From Stigmatella erecta (GTDB taxonomy: Bacteria; Myxococcota; Myxococcia; Myxococcales; Myxococcaceae): a DNA stretch of 64,000 nt. Below, piece by piece: positions 25,558 through 33,761 of this stretch (the first letter of the stretch is position 1; each line of letters opens with the position of its first letter). The stretch spans positions 62,001 through 126,000 of the forward strand of contig NZ_FOIJ01000009.1 in assembly GCF_900111745.1 (NCBI RefSeq), written 5' to 3'. The notes beneath the pieces were generated by a model. The model was not told the DNA's origin and made no database searches. It saw only the letters and a list, made by a program, of their open reading frames with translations. A program made the translations under genes and the position numbers.

Positions 25558-26637
25558 CTACCGGCGCTCCGTGCGCCGTGAGGGCAGGGCCTCGCGCAAC
25601 ACCTTGTGCGCGCTGCGCAGCGCCTCCTCGGTGGTGGCCCAGTCCACGCACGCGTCGGTCACCGAGCAGCCGTAGCGCAGCTTCGACAGGTCCGCGGGGA
25701 TGGGCTGGTTGCCGGCCTCCAGGAAGCTCTCGACCATCAGGCCCACCACGGAGCGGTTGCCGTCGCGGATCTGATGCACCACATCCCGCATCACCAGCGG
25801 CTGCAGCTCCGGCTTCTTCCAGGAGTTGGCGTGGGAGCAGTCCACCACGACGTTGCAGGGCAGCTTGGCCTTGGTGAGGGCCTGCTCGGCCAGGGCGATG
25901 GACACCGTGTCGTAGTTGGGACGCCCGCCGCCGCCGCGCAGCACCAGGTGGCTGAACGCGTTGCCGCCCGTGCGGATGATGGCCGCCTCGCCCTTCTCGT
26001 TCAGCCCCAGGAAGCTGTGGGGGTGCGAGGCGGAGAGGATGCCGTTGATGGCCGCGTCCAGCGCGCCGTCCGTCCCGTTCTTGAAGCCCACGGGCGTCGA
26101 CAGCCCCGAGGCCATCTCGCGGTGCGTCTGCGACTCCGCGGTGCGCGCGCCAATCGCGGTCCAGGAGATCAAATCGCCGTAGTACTGCGGCGCGATGGGG
26201 TCCAACGCCTCGGTCGCCGCGGGCAGGCCCAGCTCGGCCACGTCCCGCAGGAAGCGGCGGCCCCGCTCCATGCCCTCCTCGATGTGGAACGAGTCGTCCA
26301 TCCGCGGATCATTGATGAAGCCCTTCCAGCCCGTGGAGGTGCGCGGCTTCTCGAAGTAGACGCGCATCACCACCTGGATGGACTCCCGCACCTCGTCGGC
26401 GAGCCGCTTCAGCCGGCGCGCGTAGTCGAGGCCTGCCTCCGGATCATGAATGGAGCAGGGGCCCACGATGACGAACACCCGCGGATCCTTGCGGTTCAGG
26501 ATGTCCATCAGCGAGCGGCGGCCGGCCAGCACGGCCTCGGCGGCGCGCTCGGTCAGCGGCACCCGCTCCTTGATTTCAGCGGGCGAGGGCATGTGGTCGA
26601 AACCAACGACATTCAAATTTTCTGTGCGAGCGGTCAT
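25558..26637 (-). CDS. aroG: 3-deoxy-7-phosphoheptulonate synthase, class I
   Basis: First enzyme of the shikimate pathway: condenses phosphoenolpyruvate with erythrose 4-phosphate. The 359-residue length and blocks VIVGPCSIHDPEAGLDYARR, RVYFEKPRTSTGWKGFINDP and LPCNVVVDCSHANSWKKP are those of the AroF/G/H group. An N-terminal extension of about 40 residues fits the feedback-regulated form; which aromatic amino acid inhibits it cannot be told. It is downstream of exbBD on the same strand, but a 114-base gap with a prominent inverted repeat suggests its own control. Confidence 0.95.
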   Translation of the reverse strand: MTARTENLNVVGFDHMPSPAEIKERVPLTERAAEAVLAGRRSLMDILNRKDPRVFVIVGPCSIHDPEAGLDYARRLKRLADEVRESIQVVMRVYFEKPRTSTGWKGFINDPRMDDSFHIEEGMERGRRFLRDVAELGLPAATEALDPIAPQYYGDLISWTAIGARTAESQTHREMASGLSTPVGFKNGTDGALDAAINGILSASHPHSFLGLNEKGEAAIIRTGGNAFSHLVLRGGGGRPNYDTVSIALAEQALTKAKLPCNVVVDCSHANSWKKPELQPLVMRDVVHQIRDGNRSVVGLMVESFLEAGNQPIPADLSKLRYGCSVTDACVDWATTEEALRSAHKVLREALPSRRTERR

Positions 26638-26686
26638 GGCGGTCCCTCATCTTTGCCGAGGGAACGGGCTGGATTCCAAGGATTTA

Positions 26687-26708
26687 CAGCGTTTCATTGT
26701 AAACGCTG
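26687..26708. promoter_or_regulatory. inverted repeat in the exbD-aroG gap
   Basis: CAGCGTTT (26687-26694) and AAACGCTG (26701-26708) form a perfect 8-base inverted repeat around 6 bases. An overlapping second symmetry, TTTACA (26683-26688) with TGTAAA (26698-26703), is centred about 4 bases away. It lies about 50 bases before the aroG start on the minus strand and could be an operator, an exbD terminator, or a leader hairpin. Confidence 0.45.
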
Positions 26709-26751
26709 GAACCCTGGCCCCCTGGGTCGCTGCCTACCCGGCGTGAGGGGC

Positions 26752-27204
26752 TTACTCGCCCTCGCGCACCCCGATGGCGAGCTGCGCCAGGCCGGCCCGC
26801 TTGGCCAGCTCCATCACCTGCACGACGGTGCCGTGGGACACGCCCTCGTCCGCCTGGACGATGACGACGGTGTCCGGGTTGCCGGCCTTGGCCTTGTCGA
26901 AGGCCGCGCGCAGCTCATCCTCGGTGACGGTGTTGCCGCCGAGCACGTACTGCCCGTTGGCGAGCACGGCCACCGACAGGTCCGTGGAGCGCGCGGTGAC
27001 GTCCGCGGCGCCGCCCTTGGGCAGGTTCACCTTGAGGCCCGCCTTGGCGCCGCCCCCGGGCCCCTGCTGCACGATGACGGTGCTGGTCACCATGAAGATG
27101 ATGAGCAGCACCAGGAAGAGGTCCGTGAGCGGGGTGATGTTGATCTCCGCGAAGACCCCCTCGCTGCCCTCATCGTCGTTTCCCGGTATTTTTCCCATCG
27201 CCAT
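26752..27204 (-). CDS. exbD: ExbD/TolR family biopolymer transport protein
   Basis: A 150-residue inner-membrane protein that, with an ExbB-type motor, uses proton motive force to energise the outer membrane. One N-terminal membrane span carries the conserved Asp (INITPLTDLFLVLLIIFMV, residues about 22-40). The C-terminal periplasmic domain (VVIVQADEGVSHGTVVQVME) is typical. It follows the ExbB gene by 15 bases. No TonB or TolA-like partner is adjacent, so ExbD, TolR or another energiser role remains open. Confidence 0.9.
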   Translation of the reverse strand: MAMGKIPGNDDEGSEGVFAEINITPLTDLFLVLLIIFMVTSTVIVQQGPGGGAKAGLKVNLPKGGAADVTARSTDLSVAVLANGQYVLGGNTVTEDELRAAFDKAKAGNPDTVVIVQADEGVSHGTVVQVMELAKRAGLAQLAIGVREGE

Positions 27205-27219
27205 GCGCAGGTCCTCGGC

Positions 27220-27915
27220 TCAGACGGGGGGGGCATCGCCCCGGGCGGGGGGCTCGGGCAGGGGGGCGCTCGCGGTGGGGCGCTCGCGGAGCAGCTCCAC
27301 GAACTCGTCGCCCAGCAGGCGCAGCTCCACGAGCACCCGGGCCAGGCGCGCCTGGAAGTAGTTGTAGAAGACCATCGCCATCACGGCCACGAGGATGCCC
27401 ACGGCGGTGGCGATCAGCGCCTCGGAGATGCCTGTCATCACCGTGGCGGTGCCGCCGGTGCCCCCGGCATCCACGTCCAGCCCCAGGTCCTTGAAGGAGC
27501 GCATGATGCCGGCCACGGTGCCGAACAGGCCCACGAAGGGGGCCAGCGAGCCAATGGTGGCCAGCAGCCACAGGTTGCGCCGCAGCCGCAGCCCCACCTG
27601 GGCCCGCTCCCGCTCCACGGCCGACTCCACGCCGCCCCCGGTGAGCTTGGCGCGCTCCAGCCGGTCGAACCCGGCCAGGAAGATGTCCGCCACGGCGGCC
27701 TTCGAGCGCTCGGCGGCGGTGCGGGCCGCCGCCAGGTCGCCCCGGAGCAGGTGCTTGTGAACGGTTTCTCCGAGGACGCGCGAGTTCTCGCTCACCCCCC
27801 AGAGGGCGATGATGCGCTCGATGGCGACCCCCAGCGCCACGACGGAGGCGAGCAGGAGGATGGCCATGGTGACGCCGCCAAGGCGCAGGTAGTGGAGAAG
27901 TTCGGTCAGGCTCAT
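27220..27915 (-). CDS. exbB: MotA/TolQ/ExbB proton channel family protein
   Basis: A 231-residue membrane protein with an N-terminal span (VTMAILLLASVVALGVAIERI) and two more spans around the conserved block WLLATIGSLAPFVGLFGTVAGIMRSF, which is diagnostic of TolQ/ExbB. It forms the pentameric proton channel with the downstream ExbD. The C-terminus is cytoplasmic and Pro/Ala-rich. It starts 43 bases from the divergent lipoprotein gene, so both promoters must lie in or near that gap. Confidence 0.92.
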   Translation of the reverse strand: MSLTELLHYLRLGGVTMAILLLASVVALGVAIERIIALWGVSENSRVLGETVHKHLLRGDLAAARTAAERSKAAVADIFLAGFDRLERAKLTGGGVESAVERERAQVGLRLRRNLWLLATIGSLAPFVGLFGTVAGIMRSFKDLGLDVDAGGTGGTATVMTGISEALIATAVGILVAVMAMVFYNYFQARLARVLVELRLLGDEFVELLRERPTASAPLPEPPARGDAPPV

Positions 27916-27958
27916 GGAAAAGTGGCCAGGAGGCTCGGCCAGGACCGAGACTTAAGCC

Positions 27959-28786
27959 ATGAACCGCGCAGCCGCAGCAATCTTCCTGGTGGCCGTTTGT
28001 TCGGGGTGCCCCAAGCGCATCGAGTTTGGTCCCGAGGGGCGCATCGAGGATCCCGAAGCCCTCTTCCAGGTGACGTCCCAGGCACAGGCCAACGTCGTGA
28101 CGCTCCAGGGGGACGCGAAAATCCGGGTGGCGTCCCCCCAGGGCAACGGCACCTTGTCCCTGTTCGTGGCCATCTCCCGGCCGAGCCTGGTTCACCTGGA
28201 GAGTTCTGATTTCTTCAACCGGCCGGTGGCGGCGCTCGTGTCGGATGGCCAACGCTTCGGGCTCTACCAGACGGAGGGCAACGTGTTTTATCAGGGGCCC
28301 GCGAGCCCCGAGAACGTCTCCCGGTTTCTCCCGGTGGTGCTGCCGAGCGAGGAGCTGGTGGCCTTGATGCTTGGACAGGTGCCGTTCATCCCCGCCGAGC
28401 GCAAGACGCTGGCGCTGGATGCGGACCAGCGCCTCTATGTGCTCACGCTCTACCGGGGCGAGGTGACGCAGACGCTCTACATCCACCCGAAGCACCGCCG
28501 CGTGGTGCGCAGCGAGGTGCGGGGCGGGCGGGGGTACGACTTGTTCTTCGAGGACTTCAAGCAGAGGGGAAATCAGGTCTTCCCCACCCAGGTGGAGCTG
28601 AAGGCGGAGGTGGCCCAGACGGAGCTGCGGCTGAGCTACAGCGATGTGACGCTCAACGCGCCGCCGGATCTGACCCTCTTCGAACTGGCTCCGCCCGAGG
28701 GAGCGCGCGTGGTAGAGGTGGACGCGCGGGGCCGGGAGGTGGCTCCCGCGCCTCCCCCCCCGGAGGGGGGACCGCCCGGCGCGTGA
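27959..28786 (+). CDS. outer-membrane-type lipoprotein (DUF4292/LolB-like)
   Basis: A 275-residue exported protein. MNRAAAAIFLVAVCSGC gives a signal peptide with candidate lipidated Cys17. The mature region (VTLQGDAKIRVASPQGNGTLSLFVAISRPSLVHLES) is a beta-rich fold like LolA/LolB and DUF4292 lipoproteins that bind acyl chains. The last 30 residues are Pro/Glu-rich. It may carry lipoproteins or other lipids across the periplasm (inference). Divergent from exbB. Confidence 0.75.
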   Translation: MNRAAAAIFLVAVCSGCPKRIEFGPEGRIEDPEALFQVTSQAQANVVTLQGDAKIRVASPQGNGTLSLFVAISRPSLVHLESSDFFNRPVAALVSDGQRFGLYQTEGNVFYQGPASPENVSRFLPVVLPSEELVALMLGQVPFIPAERKTLALDADQRLYVLTLYRGEVTQTLYIHPKHRRVVRSEVRGGRGYDLFFEDFKQRGNQVFPTQVELKAEVAQTELRLSYSDVTLNAPPDLTLFELAPPEGARVVEVDARGREVAPAPPPPEGGPPGA

Positions 28787-28878
28787 AGCCCTCCGTGGCC
28801 GGAAATGCGATGCAAAGCCCGAACTGGGTTTAACATGGAGACTTGACGGGGACCCAGGACTTCCCCCCCGGATGCGAC

Positions 28879-29631
28879 ATGGCACAGATCAAGCTTGGCG
28901 AACTGCTGATCAAAGCGAACGTGCTCCAGGAGAGCCAGCTCAAGGCCGCGCTGGCGGAGCAGGCGAAGTGGGGCGGCAAGCTGGGAGAGATCCTGGTGCG
29001 CATGAGCCTGGTGTCCGAGGACATCCTGGTCCGGGCCCTGTCCAAGCAGCTGAACATCCCCGCGGTGAACCTGGACGCGGTGCAGATGATTCCTCCGCAC
29101 GTGCGCGCCAAGATTCCGGCGCAGACGGCGCGCGACTTCGCGGTGTTGCCGTTGCAGCTCCGGGATGACGGCAAGACGCTGGTGGTGGCGGTGGCCGATC
29201 CGCTCAACGTGCGCCACCTGGACGAGCTGCGCGCCATCGCCCGGTGCCGCATCGTGCCCAACGTGGCGGGCCGCACGTCCATCGCGCGCGCCTTCGCCCG
29301 GCTGTACGAGGACGGCGGGGAGCTGGGGGACGCGGACACCAACTTCAAGGTCATGGACGCCCAGGGCCGCACCCTGGTCAAGAACATGAAGGACGTGGAC
29401 GGCTCGGCCGCGGCGGCTCAGGCGGCGCCCGCGGCCCGGCCCGCGCCCCCGGCCCGGCCCTCGACGGAGACCCCGGCGGTCCGCCCCAGCTCGGGCAGCC
29501 CCGCCGAGCTGCTGAAGACGGTGGAAGAGGTCCAGCGCAAGGAGGTCGCCGCGCTCAAGGCCATGGTGGAGCTGCTCATCGAGAAGGGCATCTTCACGCG
29601 GGAGGAGTACATCGCCAAGGTCAAGCGGTAG
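28879..29631 (+). CDS. MshEN/GspE-N domain protein, first of a tandem pair
   Basis: A 250-residue protein without a motor ATPase domain. Residues 4-57 hold two copies of the MshEN pattern (KLGELLIKANVLQES then KLGEILVRMSLVSED), the motif that in MshE binds cyclic di-GMP; the region to about residue 150 matches the T2SS GspE N-terminal fold. A Pro/Ala linker follows and the last 35 residues are an amphipathic helix pair ending EYIAKVKR. ATG 28879 places the start at the domain. With the next gene it forms a duplicated pair, spaced 9 bases apart. Confidence 0.82.
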   Translation: MAQIKLGELLIKANVLQESQLKAALAEQAKWGGKLGEILVRMSLVSEDILVRALSKQLNIPAVNLDAVQMIPPHVRAKIPAQTARDFAVLPLQLRDDGKTLVVAVADPLNVRHLDELRAIARCRIVPNVAGRTSIARAFARLYEDGGELGDADTNFKVMDAQGRTLVKNMKDVDGSAAAAQAAPAARPAPPARPSTETPAVRPSSGSPAELLKTVEEVQRKEVAALKAMVELLIEKGIFTREEYIAKVKR

Positions 29632-29640
29632 GCTCTGCCC

Positions 29641-30600
29641 ATGCGCAAGAAGATCGGCGAACTGCTCGTCGAGTCCGGGGCCGTGACGGAGGCGCAGGTG
29701 CGCACCGCCATGGCCCAGAAGCGGAACTACGGCAAGGGCCAGCGGCTGGGCTCGGTGATGGTGTCGATGGGCCTCATCACGCCCGCGCAGCTCGCGCGGT
29801 GCCTGGCGGCCCAGTTCGACATGCCCTTCGTGGAGCTGCCGGAGATTTCTCCGCAGGTGACGGCGCTGCTGTCGATGGACTTCCAGGCCGAGCACCGCAT
29901 TGTCCCGTTCCGTCTGGAGGGGGAGGGCAAGTCCGAGCGGTTGCACGTGGCCGTGGAGGACCCCCGGGACGTGGCGCTGGTGGATGAGCTGCGCTTCCAG
30001 GTCCGCAAGCCGCTGCGCGTGTACGTGGCCGCCTCGGATGACATCGACAACGCGCTCGTCCAGGCCCGGGGGGAGCGGCTGGATATCGTCCAGGCCACCT
30101 TCCTGGAAGAGGATGGCGAGGGGCCGATGCGCATCGAGCGGGGCGCCGACGCGGTCCAGGGCGCGTGGGCCTCCGAGGGCCGTCCCCCCGCGGCCCGCTC
30201 CGCGCCGCCCGTCTTGACGCCCGCCCCCGCCCTGCCGCCGCCTCCGCCCAAGGAGACGAGCGCGGACTTCATCGATGACCTGCTCGGGACCGGGCCCCGC
30301 GCGAAGGACCGGCCGCCGCCCCCGCCTCCGGAGGATCCGGGCCTGCCCCGGGTGCCGGTGGTGGTGTTCGGAGGCGCCGCGAAGAACGTCAAACCCCCGG
30401 AGCCCAACCGCCCGCCGAACTTCTCCGAGGAGGACCTGCAGGTGCTCGACAACCTCGAGCGGCTGTCCAAGGGCGAGGAGCCGGTCACCGTCACCCAGAA
30501 GGTGATGCCCGCGCAGATGGTGGCGGCCCTCATCCGGCTGCTCATCCAGAAGGGTGTCATCCAGGAGCAGGAGTTCCTGGACGAGCTGGTGCGGAAGTAA
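29641..30600 (+). CDS. MshEN/GspE-N domain protein, second of a tandem pair
   Basis: A 319-residue relative of the preceding product. Two MshEN-like units (KIGELLVESGAVTEAQ and RLGSVMVSMGLITPAQ, with an Ile in place of one Leu) are followed by the GspE-N fold to about residue 140. The linker is long and Pro-rich (PPPPPKETSADF-like). The C-terminus again has a conserved helix (MVAALIRLLIQKGVIQEQEFLDELVRK). No ATPase domain is present, so these are adapters or sensors rather than secretion motors. An ABC transporter gene follows after 39 bases. Confidence 0.82.
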   Translation: MRKKIGELLVESGAVTEAQVRTAMAQKRNYGKGQRLGSVMVSMGLITPAQLARCLAAQFDMPFVELPEISPQVTALLSMDFQAEHRIVPFRLEGEGKSERLHVAVEDPRDVALVDELRFQVRKPLRVYVAASDDIDNALVQARGERLDIVQATFLEEDGEGPMRIERGADAVQGAWASEGRPPAARSAPPVLTPAPALPPPPPKETSADFIDDLLGTGPRAKDRPPPPPPEDPGLPRVPVVVFGGAAKNVKPPEPNRPPNFSEEDLQVLDNLERLSKGEEPVTVTQKVMPAQMVAALIRLLIQKGVIQEQEFLDELVRK

Positions 30601-30639
30601 GCGGGCCGCCGGGCTGTTCTCCTGCTCCGAGCCCTGTCC

Positions 30640-31632
30640 ATGCCCGAGCCCCTTCTCGACGTCCGAGGCCTGCAGACCCGGTTCTCCGTGGAGGGGGGCC
30701 CGGTGATGGCCGTGGACGGGGTGTCCTTCTCTATTCCCGCCGGGGGCACCCTGGGGGTGGTGGGGGAGAGCGGCTGCGGCAAGAGCGTCACCGCCCTGTC
30801 CGTGATGCGGCTGGTGCCGGAGCCGCCGGGCCAGGTGGTGGGCGGGGAGATCCGCTTCCGGGGCCAGAACCTGCTCGCCCTCTCCGAGGAGGAGATGCGC
30901 CGCGTCCGGGGCAACCGCCTGGCCATGGTCTTCCAGGAGCCGATGACGTCGCTCAACCCCGTGTACCGGGTGGGCGGGCAGATCGCCGAGCCTCTGCGGC
31001 TGCACCAGGGGCTGGACCGGAAGCAGGCGCGGGCGCGCGCCGTGGAGCTGCTGCGCCAGGTGGGCATCCCCGCGCCGGAGCAGCGCGTGGAGGCCTACCC
31101 CCACCAGCTGTCGGGGGGCATGCGCCAGCGGGTGATGATCGCCATGGCCCTGGCGTGCGGCCCGGAGCTGCTCATCGCGGACGAGCCCACCACGGCGCTG
31201 GATGTGACGATCCAGGCGCAGATCCTCGACTTGCTCAAGCGCCTGCAGGCCGAGCGCGGGATGGCGGTGATGCTCATCACCCATGATCTCGGCGTGGTGG
31301 CGGAGAGCTGTGACGCGGTGGTGGTGATGTACGCCGGCCGCGTGGTGGAGCAGGCCCCGGTGAAGGCGCTCTTTGCCCGGCCCGCCCACCCGTACACGGC
31401 GGGGCTGCTGCGCTCCATCCCCTCCTTTCAGGACGTGGCGGGGGGAGGGGAGCGCAGGCGCCTGAGGGCCATCCCCGGCATGGTGCCCAGCCTGCGCCGC
31501 CTGCCGGGAGGCTGCCGCTTCCGGGAGCGCTGTGACCGGGCGCTCCCCGTCTGCGCCCAGGTGGACCCGCCCCTGGAGCTCAAGCGGGAGGGCCAGTCGG
31601 CCGCCTGCCACAACCCGGTGCCCACGCCATGA
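30640..31632 (+). CDS. dppD: peptide/nickel-type ABC transporter ATP-binding protein
   Basis: A 330-residue ATPase of the DppD/OppD group. Walker A is GESGCGKS near residue 45, the signature is [15 protein letters not shown], Walker B is [12 protein letters not shown], and the oligopeptide-type C-terminal block ends in a Cys cluster ([14 protein letters not shown]) that can bind an iron-sulfur cluster. It is co-translated with the following ATPase (ATGA overlap at 31629). The permeases and binding protein of the importer are not in the window. Confidence 0.9.
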   Translation: MPEPLLDVRGLQTRFSVEGGPVMAVDGVSFSIPAGGTLGVVGESGCGKSVTALSVMRLVPEPPGQVVGGEIRFRGQNLLALSEEEMRRVRGNRLAMVFQEPMTSLNPVYRVGGQIAEPLRLHQGLDRKQARARAVELLRQVGIPAPEQRVEAYPHQLSGGMRQRVMIAMALACGPELLIADEPTTALDVTIQAQILDLLKRLQAERGMAVMLITHDLGVVAESCDAVVVMYAGRVVEQAPVKALFARPAHPYTAGLLRSIPSFQDVAGGGERRRLRAIPGMVPSLRRLPGGCRFRERCDRALPVCAQVDPPLELKREGQSAACHNPVPTP

Positions 31633-32645
31633 GCGGCCCCCTGCTTCAGGTGCGCGAGGTGAAGACGCACTTCCCGGTGCGCGGAGGGCTGCTGGGCCGC
31701 GTGCAGGGCACGGTGAAGGCCGTGGACGGCGTGAGCTTCGAGGTCCTGCGCGGCGAGACGCTCGGGCTGGTGGGGGAGAGCGGCTGTGGCAAGAGCACCC
31801 TGGGCCGGAGCCTGCTGCGGCTCATCGAGCCCACTTCGGGCTCCATCCGCTTCGAGGGCGAGGAGCTGACGGGCCTGGCCCCGGGGCGGATGCGCGCCCT
31901 GCGCCGGCGCATGCAGCTCATCTTCCAGGATCCCTATGCCTCGCTGAACCCACGCCTGACGGTGCGGGAGCTCATCGGCGAGCCGTTCGCCATCCACGGG
32001 CTGGCCCAGGGCCGGGAGCGCGAGGAGAAGGTGCTCGCGCTGGTGGAGCTGATGGGGCTGCCGCGCGAGGCGATGGACCGCTACCCCCACGAGTTCTCCG
32101 GCGGCCAGCGTCAGCGCATTGGCATCGCGCGCTCCATCGCCCTGCGGCCGGACCTGGTCATCGCCGACGAGCCCATCAGCGCGCTCGACGTGTCCATCCA
32201 GGCGCAGATCATCAACCTGCTGGTGGACCTGCAGCGCGAGCTGAAGCTCACCTACGTCTTCATCGCGCACGACTTGAAGATCGTGGAGTACATCTCCACG
32301 CGCGTGGCAGTGATGTACCTGGGCAAGATCGTCGAGCTAGCCCGCGCCGAGGACCTGTACCGCCGTCCCCGCCACCCGTACACCCAGGCCTTGCTGTCCG
32401 CCGTGCCGGTGCCTGACCCCGAGCACCCGCGCAAGCGCATCCTGCTCCAGGGCGATGTGCCCTCGCCCCTGGCGCCGCCCCCCGGGTGTGCCTTCCACCC
32501 GCGCTGCCCCCATGCCTTCGAGCGCTGCCGCCGCGAGACGCCCCCGCTCTATGCCCTGGAGGGAGGCCACACGGCGGCGTGCTTCCTGGCGGAGCCCGAG
32601 GCCCGCCCGGCTCCCGCGGCCCCCCCCGTGACAGGAGGTCCCTGA
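31629..32645 (+). CDS. dppF: peptide/nickel-type ABC transporter ATP-binding protein
   Basis: A 338-residue ATPase of the DppF/OppF group, the heterodimer partner of the preceding gene. Motifs are GESGCGKST (Walker A), [18 protein letters not shown] (signature) and [12 protein letters not shown] (Walker B), with a C-terminal [14 protein letters not shown] cluster. It starts with an ATG that overlaps the previous stop by 4 bases. Substrate could be di- or oligopeptides; without the binding protein this cannot be decided. Confidence 0.9.
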   Translation: MSGPLLQVREVKTHFPVRGGLLGRVQGTVKAVDGVSFEVLRGETLGLVGESGCGKSTLGRSLLRLIEPTSGSIRFEGEELTGLAPGRMRALRRRMQLIFQDPYASLNPRLTVRELIGEPFAIHGLAQGREREEKVLALVELMGLPREAMDRYPHEFSGGQRQRIGIARSIALRPDLVIADEPISALDVSIQAQIINLLVDLQRELKLTYVFIAHDLKIVEYISTRVAVMYLGKIVELARAEDLYRRPRHPYTQALLSAVPVPDPEHPRKRILLQGDVPSPLAPPPGCAFHPRCPHAFERCRRETPPLYALEGGHTAACFLAEPEARPAPAAPPVTGGP

Positions 32646-32646
32646 G

Positions 32647-33054
32647 GTGTTCTGGCTCAGCCACCACCGGGAAGAGGAGTTCAACCGCACCTACGTGGTG
32701 GGAGGGGTCCGCCTGTGCGCGCGCTGTCTGGGCACCTACCCCGTTCTGCTCGCCGTCCTGGGGGGGCTCTTCGGGCTCCGGGCGCCCCTGGACTGGGTGT
32801 GGGATGTGCCCGCCGTGCTCGGCCTCACGCTGCCAGCCCTGGTGGACTGGGCCGTGGGGCGCTTCCGGCCCGCGGGGGGCCACAACGCGGTGCGCACCCT
32901 GACGGGGGTGCTCCTGGGCGTGGCGCTCGGCCGGTCTCTCTACGTTCATGTGCAGCGCCCGCTGCCCACCGTGTTATGGGCGCAAGCAGCGCTGGTGACA
33001 GCGGTCGCGCTGCCTGTCATTCTCGCTACTTACCGAAGGCCACGGCCCGGCTAG
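32647..33054 (+). CDS. DUF2085 family membrane protein
   Basis: A 135-residue protein starting at GTG 32647, 1 base after the previous stop. The N-terminal SHHREEEFNRTYVVGGVRLCARCLGTYP holds the conserved His and CxxC of DUF2085, and about three membrane spans follow (IHxx-type small membrane protein). The function of the family is unknown; the Cys pair may bind metal. It is likely in the same transcript as dppDF. Confidence 0.8.
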   Translation: MFWLSHHREEEFNRTYVVGGVRLCARCLGTYPVLLAVLGGLFGLRAPLDWVWDVPAVLGLTLPALVDWAVGRFRPAGGHNAVRTLTGVLLGVALGRSLYVHVQRPLPTVLWAQAALVTAVALPVILATYRRPRPG

Positions 33055-33110
33055 ACCCAACGCTCCCCTGAACCGTTGAAGACAGCGGTGGCAGGGAAGG
33101 GAAGGAGCCG

Positions 33111-33761
33111 GTGGCTTGCGAGGGAGTCTTGGGACCGGAAACCTCAGACGAGGGGCTGATGCTCGCGTTTCAAGCGGGAGACGCTCGCGCGTTCGAGGCA
33201 CTGGTGCGCAGGCACCGGATGCCGGTCTTCAACTTCATCCTCCGGTTCACCGGGCATCCCGCCCGGGCCGAGGATGTGTTGCAAGAGACGTGGTTGAAGG
33301 TGGTTCGCAACGCCCGGGATTACAAGCCGCGGGCCAAGTTCACGACCTGGCTCTACACGATCGCGAGGAACCTCTGCGTGGACAGCGCTCGCAAAGAGAG
33401 TTACCGGCAAGCCGCCTCGCTGGAGGCGCCCGCGGGCGGTGGGGCCGGTGCCGAGGAGGGCCGCTCCCTGGGCGAGGCCCTGCCGGACACGGGCATGGGC
33501 CCGGAGCGGGGCGCCTACAACGCGCGCGTCCGGCCGTTGCTGTCCCGCGCGTTGGCCAGCCTCCCGGAAGAGCAGCGCGAGGTCTTCGTCTTGCGTGAGT
33601 ACAGCGGCATTGCCTTCAAGGACATCGCGGAGGTGACGGGCGTCTCCGAGAACACGGTGAAGAGCCGGATGCGCTACGCCCTGGAGGGGCTGCGCCGGCG
33701 GTTGACGGAGCTGGGGGTGGACGGGGACCTGGCCGACGATGGAAAGACGGTGGCGGGATGA
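33111..33761 (+). CDS. ECF-type RNA polymerase sigma factor
   Basis: A 216-residue sigma-70 group 4 factor. Region 2 (FEALVRRHRMPVFNFILRFT, then AEDVLQETWLKVVRNA) binds the -10 element and region 4 (LPEEQREVFVLREYSGIAFK, GVSENTVKSRMRYALEGLRRRL) the -35. The insert between them and the last 25 residues are longer than usual. The start is GTG 33111 with GGAAGGAG just upstream. It overlaps the following anti-sigma gene (ATGA at 33758), so the pair is co-translated; adjacent Tad genes are candidate targets (inference). Confidence 0.93.
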   Translation: MACEGVLGPETSDEGLMLAFQAGDARAFEALVRRHRMPVFNFILRFTGHPARAEDVLQETWLKVVRNARDYKPRAKFTTWLYTIARNLCVDSARKESYRQAASLEAPAGGGAGAEEGRSLGEALPDTGMGPERGAYNARVRPLLSRALASLPEEQREVFVLREYSGIAFKDIAEVTGVSENTVKSRMRYALEGLRRRLTELGVDGDLADDGKTVAG

